A DNA stretch of 6,451 nucleotides from NCBI GenBank assembly GCA_035294855.1, contig DATGKD010000167.1, positions 1 through 6,451 of the forward strand, given 5' to 3'. The translations under genes and the position numbers were made by a program. Below, piece after piece: positions 1 to 5,337 of this stretch. Position 1 is the first letter of the stretch. Every line of letters begins with the position of its first letter. Origin of the DNA: DATGKD01 sp035294855 (GTDB taxonomy: Bacteria > Actinomycetota > Acidimicrobiia > Acidimicrobiales > UBA8190). The notes beneath the pieces are model-generated. The model was given only the letters and a program-made list of their open reading frames with translations, was not told the DNA's origin and made no database searches.

Positions 1-137
1 CTGTCGACCCCCATCTCGTGGTCGTATTGACGCCGCACGAAGTTGTCGACGACTCCGACGTGGTGGCCACGGCGCGAGAGGTGCAACGCCGTGGGCCAAC
101 CGAGGTACCCGTCTCCCCCCAGCACGAGGATCCGCAA
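1..137 (-). CDS. sqdB: UDP-sulfoquinovose synthase-like NAD-dependent epimerase (N-terminal fragment, cut by window edge)
   Basis: Forty-five codons of an extended short-chain dehydrogenase/epimerase are visible, reading leftward off the window. They open with a beta strand and Rossmann dinucleotide-binding loop (ILVLGGDGYLGW, residues 3-14), then TALHLS (16-21) and VVDNFVRRQYDHEMGVDS (about 28-45). The GGDGY-GW-TALHLS and VDN-VRR--DH--G-S patterns are those of plant SQD1 and bacterial SqdB, which make UDP-sulfoquinovose from UDP-glucose and sulfite; ordinary GalE proteins usually have GGAGYIG and a different following segment. The start is TTG, chosen because GGAGGAGGT sits six bases upstream and no ATG or GTG in frame lies nearby. 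The catalytic YxxxK and sulfite-binding regions are outside the window, so the exact substrate is inferred from the N-terminus only. It is transcribed divergently from the uppP side. A related but differently specific epimerase is the main alternative. Confidence 0.8.
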   Translation of the reverse strand, partial: MRILVLGGDGYLGWPTALHLSRRGHHVGVVDNFVRRQYDHEMGVD

Positions 138-143
138 CCTCTT

Positions 144-152
144 ACCTCCTCC
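144..152 (-). promoter_or_regulatory. Strong Shine-Dalgarno for the epimerase gene
   Basis: The minus strand reads GGAGGAGGT, followed by a six-base spacer and TTG. This near-perfect anti-16S match decides the unusual TTG start of the sqdB-like gene, since no in-frame ATG or GTG is nearby. The ATG at 163-161 on the same strand is in another frame. Confidence 0.8.
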
Positions 153-199
153 GTCCGGTTCATCCGCCCGTAGGCGGTACCTGAAGGATCCCCCATCAA

Positions 200-221
200 C
201 CTGGGAAGACCCTGGGACGAC
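200..221. repeat. Tandem 11-bp direct repeat (two copies)
   Basis: Two adjacent copies read cctgggaagac and cctgggacgac, differing at one base, and a weaker third start (ccggaaaac) follows. They lie between the divergent epimerase and uppP genes. The 11-bp period puts both copies on nearly the same helix face, which would suit a regulator binding site, but two short GC-rich copies could also arise by slippage or chance. No function can be assigned from sequence alone. Confidence 0.4.
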
Positions 222-303
222 CCGGAAAACGCCCTGTGAAGGTGTGAACAGAGCATGAAGAAGAGCCTGGTGGGGAACACGCCGGTAGCCGGATGGGCCG
301 CTG

Positions 304-309
304 TACGAT
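304..309 (+). promoter_or_regulatory. Possible -10 hexamer upstream of uppP
   Basis: TACGAT matches TATAAT at four of six positions, including the conserved TA and final T. No good -35 hexamer stands 16-18 bp upstream. If used, it would give uppP a leader of about 70 bases. This is a weak candidate. Confidence 0.2.
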
Positions 310-373
310 CGGACCCGTCGTTGTGACACCGGCGTCCTGCTCCCCGCGCCGGCAGCCGCCGCCGCTTCAGACC

Positions 374-379
374 GAAAGG
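374..379 (+). promoter_or_regulatory. Shine-Dalgarno-like element before the GTG start of uppP
   Basis: GAAAGG lies seven bases before GTG at 387. It is a moderate match to the anti-16S sequence and supports the longest uppP reading. The in-frame TTG at 432 and GTG at 474 have no better-placed element. Confidence 0.4.
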
Positions 380-386
380 CCCCTGC

Positions 387-1349
387 GTGCCCACCACCCA
401 TCTGTTCCGCTTGGGGGACGGACACTCGACGTTGTCGGCGGCGTCCTCGACGCTGCACCTCCACCTGAGCTACGTGCAGTCGATCATCATGGGATTGCTC
501 CAGGGCATCACCGAGCTGTTCCCGATCTCGAGCCTCGGCCACACCGTCCTGTTCCCGACGCTGTTCGGGTGGCACGACGTGGTGAAGGCCCAGTCCAACC
601 CGGAGTCCTCGTGGTTGGCCTTCAACGTGATGCTCCACGTGGGCAGCGCCGTCGCACTGCTCATCTACTTCAGGTCGGACTGGATCGCGATCGTGAGGGC
701 GTGGCTGCGGACGTTGGCGACGCGCCGTATCGAGACCTCCACCGAGCGCCTGGCGTGGTTGATCGTGGTGGCGAGCATCCCCGCCGGCGTCCTCGGCGTG
801 GCGCTCGAGCACAAGGTGCGGGTCGCGCTCGCCAAGCCGGAGGCGGCCGCCATCTTCCTGATGGTCAACGGGCTCATCCTCTTCGCGGGCGAACGGGTGC
901 GGCGTCGGTCGGAGGTGCGTGTCCTGGCGGCGCGCGAGGGGTCGAAAGAGGACGGCGGCCGCAAGCTCGACACCCTGGACTTCAAAGAGGCCGGCTTCAT
1001 CGGGCTCGCCCAGTCGACCGCCCTCATCGCCGGCATCAGCCGGGAGGGCGTGTGCATGACCGCGGGCCTGTCGCGGGGGCTCGACCACGAGGACTCGGCG
1101 CGCTTCGCCTTCCTCCTCGCCACGCCGATCATCCTCCTCGCCGGCCTGTACAAGATCTCCGACCTGACGGGCCCCTTGGGTGCCGGCATCCGCAGCCAGT
1201 CGATCGTGGCCGCGGTGGCCGCCGGCGTGGCCGCCTGGTTGTCTGTCCGGTTCCTCATGAACTACTTCAAGACCCGAACCCTCACCCCGTTCGGCATCTA
1301 CTGCCTCGGGTTCGGCGCCGCCATGGCGATCTACACCGCGGTCTCCTGA
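387..1349 (+). CDS. uppP: Undecaprenyl-diphosphatase (UppP/BacA family)
   Basis: A 320-residue integral membrane protein predicted to dephosphorylate undecaprenyl diphosphate, recycling the lipid carrier for peptidoglycan and other envelope polymers. The first signature, QGITELFPISSLGH (residues 39-52), holds the (E/Q)xxxE pair Q39/E43 and H52. The second is AGISREG (215-221), with R219 aligned to the essential arginine of the usual PGTSRSG motif. ARFAFLLATPIILLAGLY (about 238-255) is also typical. Hydrophobic segments lie near 75-95, 122-140, 153-168, 202-218, 238-255, 272-294 and 301-319, plus the probable re-entrant stretch at 30-45; a charged loop occupies about 170-200. An in-frame stop at 324-326 limits the 5' end. 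The GTG start at 387 has a moderate ribosome binding site, but family members usually have only about 15-20 residues before QG-TE, so TTG 432 or GTG 474 could be the true start. The family call is firm and the start is not. Confidence 0.93.
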   Translation: MPTTHLFRLGDGHSTLSAASSTLHLHLSYVQSIIMGLLQGITELFPISSLGHTVLFPTLFGWHDVVKAQSNPESSWLAFNVMLHVGSAVALLIYFRSDWIAIVRAWLRTLATRRIETSTERLAWLIVVASIPAGVLGVALEHKVRVALAKPEAAAIFLMVNGLILFAGERVRRRSEVRVLAAREGSKEDGGRKLDTLDFKEAGFIGLAQSTALIAGISREGVCMTAGLSRGLDHEDSARFAFLLATPIILLAGLYKISDLTGPLGAGIRSQSIVAAVAAGVAAWLSVRFLMNYFKTRTLTPFGIYCLGFGAAMAIYTAVS

Positions 1350-1374
1350 GGAAGCCCGTGCCCCGGGGCTGACG

Positions 1375-1393
1375 AAAACCCCCGGCTGCGGGG
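1375..1393 (-). terminator. Terminator-like hairpin oriented on the minus strand
   Basis: On the minus strand, a CCCCG stem, CAGC loop and CGGGG stem are followed by GTTTTC, the form of a short intrinsic terminator. On the plus strand the A-run precedes the stem and no T-run follows, so it would not be a classical terminator for uppP. The 5-bp stem is short, although purely G-C. It may act as a barrier to antisense transcription or be fortuitous. Confidence 0.3.
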
Positions 1394-1415
1394 TCCGAAA
1401 GCGCGGTGCCACGGG

Positions 1416-1421
1416 TAGAGT
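1416..1421 (+). promoter_or_regulatory. Possible -10 hexamer for the glycosyltransferase gene
   Basis: TAGAGT fits the TAnnnT pattern of sigma-70-type -10 elements in high-GC actinomycetes and lies about 50 bp before the ribosome binding site. The position 17 bp upstream (GTCCGA) is a poor -35 match, so the call rests on the -10 alone. Confidence 0.25.
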
Positions 1422-1470
1422 TGGGCGGAGCCCGCCACCAGCGGGCGCTTTGGGGGGGTGCGCCCGCGCG

Positions 1471-1477
1471 GGGGAGG
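1471..1477 (+). promoter_or_regulatory. Shine-Dalgarno for the glycosyltransferase gene
   Basis: GGGGAGG is separated by seven bases from GTG at 1485. This placement favours GTG 1485 over the earlier in-frame GTG at 1458 and over ATG at 1548, which has no purine-rich element in front of it. Confidence 0.65.
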
Positions 1478-1484
1478 CTCGACG

Positions 1485-2336
1485 GTGGCGCGACGACTGC
1501 ACGAGGGCAGCGCGGGCGGCGCGCGTCTGTCTGCGCTGGCCTTGCCGATGCGACCGCCACTCCCCGATCCAGTACTCGACCTGACGGTCGTCATCCCGTA
1601 CTACAACCCGGGACCACCCCTGCGCGCCACGGTCGAAGGCGCCGTGCAGGTGCTCCAGGGCATCGGCGTCTCGTTCGAGATCGTCACGGTCTCCGACGGA
1701 TCGACCGACGGCAGCGCGGAGTCCCTCGAGGGCGTCCATCCGGAAGTGGTCGTGCGCGTCGCCCTCCCCCAGCACGCCGGCAAGGGACACGCGGTGCGAG
1801 CCGGCCTCGCCCAGGGTCGGGGGCGGTACCTCGGCTTCATCGACGGCGACGGCGACGTACCGCCGGAGCTCCTCGCGGACTTCATGCGCGTCGTCGAGAC
1901 CGACCACCCGGACGTGGTGATCGGGAGCAAGCGGCACCCCGAGTCGCAGGTCGTCTACCCGATCGCCCGCCGGCTCTACTCGTGGGGCTACCAGCAGCTC
2001 GTGCGCCTGCTCTTCCGCCTGCGCGTACGCGACACCCAGGCCGGCATCAAGCTGGTGCGGCGCGAGGTCCTCTCGGAGGTGTTGCCTCTCATGGTCGAGC
2101 AGGGCTACGCGTTCGACCTGGAGCTCCTTCTCATCGCCACGCGTCTCGGACACCAGCACATCGTCGAAGCCCCTGTCCGCATCGGGCGGCGTTTCTCCAG
2201 CACGGTGTCGCGCCGTGTGGTCGTCCAGATGCTGCGTGACACCTTCGCCATCTGGTGGCGCTTGCACGTCCGACGCGCCTACGGGGCGGCGGTCCACCGG
2301 GCCCCGGGCGGCGGAGGCGCCACAGCCGCTTTGTAG
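1485..2336 (+). CDS. Family 2 glycosyltransferase, polyprenyl-/dolichyl-phosphate sugar transferase-like
   Basis: A 283-residue GT-A fold glycosyltransferase, expected to transfer a hexose from a nucleotide sugar to a lipid phosphate at the inner face of the membrane. Motifs in order: VVIPYYN (35-41), SDGSTDGS (70-77, nucleotide binding), GKGHAVRAGL (99-108), DGDGD (120-124, the metal-binding DxD), DTQAGIKL (183-190, like the DTQ-GFK segment of dolichyl-phosphate glucose/mannose synthases) and YAFDLELLLIA (208-218). The C-terminus is a basic amphipathic stretch (about 243-267) and a short Gly/Ala tail, with no obvious membrane span, so it resembles single-domain soluble or peripheral DPM/DPG synthases. 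The start is set by GGGGAGG seven bases before GTG; ATG 1548 (residue 22) would also leave the catalytic domain intact. Neighbouring uppP fits a lipid-carrier role. Donor (glucose, mannose, other) and acceptor cannot be read from sequence. Confidence 0.88.
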   Translation: MARRLHEGSAGGARLSALALPMRPPLPDPVLDLTVVIPYYNPGPPLRATVEGAVQVLQGIGVSFEIVTVSDGSTDGSAESLEGVHPEVVVRVALPQHAGKGHAVRAGLAQGRGRYLGFIDGDGDVPPELLADFMRVVETDHPDVVIGSKRHPESQVVYPIARRLYSWGYQQLVRLLFRLRVRDTQAGIKLVRREVLSEVLPLMVEQGYAFDLELLLIATRLGHQHIVEAPVRIGRRFSSTVSRRVVVQMLRDTFAIWWRLHVRRAYGAAVHRAPGGGGATAAL

Positions 2337-2339
2337 CAT
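2334..2339 (+). promoter_or_regulatory. Possible -10 element for a leaderless transcript of the nuclease gene
   Basis: TAGCAT, whose TAG is the glycosyltransferase stop codon, fits TAnnnT and ends seven bases before ATG 2347. There is no Shine-Dalgarno in front of this ATG. The spacing would place a transcription start at or next to the ATG, the usual layout of leaderless genes in actinomycetes. The alternative is read-through from the upstream gene with inefficient re-initiation across the 10-bp gap. Confidence 0.35.
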
Positions 2340-2346
2340 CGCCCCG

Positions 2347-5337
2347 ATGGTGCGTGGGCCGGAGGCGGCAGGCGGCGACCCGACCACGGCCGCCCTCGCC
2401 GAGGCGGTGATGGCGGCCAAGCGCGGTGATCCACTCGCACCGGTGACCGTGGTCGCGCCCTCGGGCTATGCGGCGGTGTTCTTCCGCCGCGCGCTCGGCG
2501 CTCGCGTCGCTGGCGGCGGCCTCCGCGGCATCGCCAACGTCACCTGCACCACCGCTGACGGACTGGTGCGCGACCTCGGGGGGCCGGGGCTGGCGACCCG
2601 GGGCTGGCGCCCGGCACCCGCCCATGTCGACGTCGAAGCCATCCGGGCCGAGGCGGAGGACGTGGGCGGCTGGCTGGCCGCCATGGCGGGCCACGACCGC
2701 GCGCTCGCCGTCCTCGCCCGAGCCTGCGGTGAGCTGCGCCGGTGCCCGGTCGAGGTGGTCGAACATTTCACCCGCCGCCGCGACCGCGCCGGGGACCTCG
2801 CAACCCTCGTCCTCGGTGTGCGGGAACGACTCCACCGCGGCGAGTACGCGGATGACCTCGACGTGGCCGGTGCCGCTCTCGAGGCGGCCTGCGCCGACGG
2901 GGCCGACCAGGCCTCCGCCGGGGCAATCGTCGACGCTTCTGGCGCGTCACGGCTCGCGCCGCGGCACCGCGAGGTCCTCGACGCCGTCCGCTCCCTCGAC
3001 GTGAGGGCGGATGCACGCGGCGGCGAGCCGACCGGTCTCACCGAGGTGCGGCCTTGCGCCGACCCAGGGGAAGAGGCCCGGGCCGCGGTGCGCGCCGTGA
3101 TCGCATCGTCCGAGAGCGGCATGCCCCTGTGGCGGCAGGCGGTCTTCCACCCGGCCAGCCGCACCTACGCGCGCGCTCTCCAGCAGGAATTCGCGTCGGC
3201 CGGTGTGGCTGTCAACGGGCCCGGTAGCCGGCGTCTCGACCGCTCGGCGGCCGCCACCACGCTCCTCGCGCTGCTGCACCTTCCCGCTACCGACTTCGCC
3301 CGGGACACCGTCGTGGCCTGGCTGTCGGCGGGGCCGGTCCGGACGGGACCCAACGGGCGGCGCGTGCCGGCCGCCCGTTGGGACGCCCTGTCCGCTGGGG
3401 CCGGCGTGGTGCGCGGTCCGGCCCAGTGGCACGAGCGGCTCAGCCACTTCGCCGCGCGCGAGCCGGAGCGTGCCGACCAGGCGCTGGCGCTTCGGGGATT
3501 CGTCGCCGACCTCGTGGCCAGGTCGAGGCCGCCCGGCGGGTCGTGGTCGGCACGCGCCGAGTGGGCCGCCGGGCTCTTCGACCATTACCTCGACGTCGAC
3601 CGGCGGTGGCCGGCCGACGAGCTCGCTGCCGCCGAGCAGGTGCGCGACGTCCTGCGGGGCCTGGGCGAGCTCGACACGGTGCACGGTCCGGGGACCGCCG
3701 CCCGGCTCGACATGTCGGTCTTTCTCCGGATGCTCCGGAGCACCCTCGAGGCGACCGAACTCGACCCCGCGGACGAGGCTCGCGGCGGATTCGGCGACGG
3801 CGTCTTCCTGGCCCCCTTCGGATTCGCTGACGGCCTCCGCTTCGGGTCGACGACTCTGGTCGGGCTGGCCGACGCCATCGTGCCCGGGTGGATGGGAGAC
3901 GACGCCCTGCTCCCCGAGGAGGTGCGGCGCGCCGACCCGTCGGGGGCGTTGCGCACCCGCTCCATCCGCCTCGAGGAGATGAAGTGGTCGGTCGAATCCG
4001 CGGTGCGGGCCGGTGCCGAGAGGCGGACGGCGACGTACCCCCGCGCCGATCCCCGCACCGGGCGGGAGCACGTTCGGTCTCGTTGGCTCGACATGTTCGT
4101 ATCGCCCGAGACCGCGCATCGCCCGGTGGCCTCGTTCGCCGCCGGCATCGCCCAAGCCGATCCCCCTGTGTCGGCGAGGGAGCTCGAATTGCACGTCCTC
4201 GAACGGTGGGCCGCCGACGGCGGGGATCCCGTGGACGCGCCACCCGCACGCGCCGCTCCCCGCCTGGCGACCGGCATCGTCGCGGTGCGCGCCCGGTCCG
4301 GCACCGATTTCACCAGGTTCGACGGCAACGTCGGAGAGGGCCGCGTCACGCCGTTCGACCGCGAACGACCGGTCTCCGCCACGCGTCTGGAGACCTACGC
4401 CAAATGCCCCCGGCGGTTCCTGTTCGAGCGTGTCCTGGCCGTGGAACGTCGGGTGTACCCCGAGGACCTCTGGCGGATGGAGGCCACCGACCGCGGCACG
4501 CTCGTGCACGCCATCCTCGAAGACTACGTCCTCGAACGCCTCGCCGGCGCAGGTCGTTCGCTCGAGCGCCTTCTCGAAACGGCAGACGCGCGTCTCGACG
4601 AAGCCGAGGCCGGCGGCCTCGTCGGCAAGCCGCTGCTCTGGCGGTTGGACCGGGCCGCCATCCTCCGAAACCTTCGCCGGTTCCACGACGAGGAAGGCGA
4701 CAGCCAACCCCTGGCCGCCGAATTCGAGTTCGGCTCGGACGCAGACGGCGCCGCCCCGGCGGTCGTGGTGACCCTCGACGACGGCCGCGCCGTCCACTTC
4801 AAGGGCAAAGCCGACCGCGTCGACCGGACGCGCCACGGCCAGCTCGTGGTGTCCGACTACAAGACGGGCAAGCAGGGTGCGCTGCGCGGGCTGTCGAAGG
4901 ACCCCCTCGCCGGGGGCACCCTGCTCCAGCTCCCCATCTACGCGCTCGCCGCCCGAGCACAGTTCGGCAACGGTGGCGACGTCCAGGCCCGCTACTGGCT
5001 GCTCTCCGACCAGCGCAGCGCCCCGTGTTACCGACTGGTCGTCACCCCCGAAGTCGAAGCGCGCTTCGCCGACATGGTCGCCTTGATCGCCACCGCGGTG
5101 GACGCCGGGGTCTTCCCGGGCGCACCGGTCGGCCCGTCGGCGGAACGGGGATTCGAGCTGTGCCGGTTCTGTGACTTCGACACCGTCTGCCCGACGACGC
5201 GTGACCGCCAGTGGGCCCGCAAGTGCGGGAACCCGGTGCTCGCCCCGGCGCGCGCCTTGTTCGAAGCGACGGTGCCCGAAGAACTGGCCGGCACGGTCGT
5301 CCGCACGTTCGTCGACCCGGACGAGGTACCGGCGTGA
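2347..5337 (+). CDS. AddB-like subunit: inactivated helicase region plus C-terminal Fe-S PD-(D/E)XK nuclease
   Basis: This 996-residue protein looks like the nuclease/scanning subunit of a RecBCD/AddAB-type end-resection complex. The N-terminal segment VTVVAPSGYA (33-42) sits where a P-loop would be but lacks GK(S/T), and no DExx box is evident, so the motor is probably dead, as in AddB or RecC. GLADAIVPGW (about 506-515) resembles the late helicase region of this superfamily. The C-terminal domain has H721 (GTLVHAILE), D823 (GKADRVD), D837 and K839 (SDYKTGK), and Q861/Y865 (QLPIYAL), a complete RecB-family nuclease site. C687 (YAKCPRRF) with C939, C942 and C948 (C-X2-C-X5-C) matches the four-cysteine iron-sulfur staple of AddB and Cas4. 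It is slightly shorter than B. subtilis AddB (about 1,170 residues). ATG 2347 is the only good start after the glycosyltransferase stop. It overlaps the downstream helicase by GTGA, implying a complex. A stand-alone RecB-family exonuclease is less likely. Confidence 0.85.
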   Translation: MVRGPEAAGGDPTTAALAEAVMAAKRGDPLAPVTVVAPSGYAAVFFRRALGARVAGGGLRGIANVTCTTADGLVRDLGGPGLATRGWRPAPAHVDVEAIRAEAEDVGGWLAAMAGHDRALAVLARACGELRRCPVEVVEHFTRRRDRAGDLATLVLGVRERLHRGEYADDLDVAGAALEAACADGADQASAGAIVDASGASRLAPRHREVLDAVRSLDVRADARGGEPTGLTEVRPCADPGEEARAAVRAVIASSESGMPLWRQAVFHPASRTYARALQQEFASAGVAVNGPGSRRLDRSAAATTLLALLHLPATDFARDTVVAWLSAGPVRTGPNGRRVPAARWDALSAGAGVVRGPAQWHERLSHFAAREPERADQALALRGFVADLVARSRPPGGSWSARAEWAAGLFDHYLDVDRRWPADELAAAEQVRDVLRGLGELDTVHGPGTAARLDMSVFLRMLRSTLEATELDPADEARGGFGDGVFLAPFGFADGLRFGSTTLVGLADAIVPGWMGDDALLPEEVRRADPSGALRTRSIRLEEMKWSVESAVRAGAERRTATYPRADPRTGREHVRSRWLDMFVSPETAHRPVASFAAGIAQADPPVSARELELHVLERWAADGGDPVDAPPARAAPRLATGIVAVRARSGTDFTRFDGNVGEGRVTPFDRERPVSATRLETYAKCPRRFLFERVLAVERRVYPEDLWRMEATDRGTLVHAILEDYVLERLAGAGRSLERLLETADARLDEAEAGGLVGKPLLWRLDRAAILRNLRRFHDEEGDSQPLAAEFEFGSDADGAAPAVVVTLDDGRAVHFKGKADRVDRTRHGQLVVSDYKTGKQGALRGLSKDPLAGGTLLQLPIYALAARAQFGNGGDVQARYWLLSDQRSAPCYRLVVTPEVEARFADMVALIATAVDAGVFPGAPVGPSAERGFELCRFCDFDTVCPTTRDRQWARKCGNPVLAPARALFEATVPEELAGTVVRTFVDPDEVPA

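Larger units (their letters stand above)
138..386. other. Divergent intergenic region between the epimerase gene and uppP
   Basis: This 249-bp stretch should carry the promoters of both divergent genes. Visible items are the minus-strand ribosome binding site, a tandem 11-bp repeat at 200-221, a possible -10 hexamer TACGAT at 304-309 on the plus strand and a GAAAGG element at 374-379. A 23-codon ATG ORF on the plus strand (255-326) has no recognisable product. No convincing -35/-10 pair was found on either strand. Confidence 0.5.
1350..1484. other. Intergenic region with small hairpins, possible -10 and ribosome binding site
   Basis: The 135-bp gap between uppP and the glycosyltransferase holds two hairpins: AGCCC/GGGCT (1353-1357 with 1366-1370) and CCCCG/CGGGG (1380-1393). 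It also holds TAGAGT at 1416-1421 and a strong GGGGAGG at 1471-1477. The arrangement suggests that the glycosyltransferase may have its own promoter rather than relying on uppP read-through. Confidence 0.45.

Noticed and set aside
43..258. 71-codon plus-strand ORF at the left edge
   Set aside because: Its 5' part is antisense to the sqdB-like coding start and the rest is Pro/Arg-rich with no recognisable motif or ribosome binding site.
255..326. 23-codon ATG ORF (begins MKKSLVGNTP) ahead of uppP
   Set aside because: The purine-rich stretch before it is more than ten bases away and the peptide has no known features. It could be a leader peptide but nothing in the sequence supports regulation by it.
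293..1372. 359-codon plus-strand frame overlapping uppP
   Set aside because: It is an Arg/Pro/Gly-rich out-of-frame reading of uppP, with no hydrophobic segments and no family resemblance.
2947..4836. 629-codon open frame on the minus strand
   Set aside because: It lies antisense to the nuclease gene, whose plus-strand product carries recognisable motifs. Its translation has no family features, as expected for antisense frames in GC-rich DNA.
3888..5174. 428-codon plus-strand frame inside the nuclease gene
   Set aside because: It is an Arg/Pro-rich translation with no domain signature, overlapping the true reading frame that contains the nuclease active site.
4405..5190. Possible Cas4 of a CRISPR system, based on the Fe-S nuclease motifs
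   Set aside because: The domain is fused to a roughly 680-residue degenerate helicase region and coupled to a RecB-like helicase. No Cas1, Cas2 or repeat-spacer array is present in the window.
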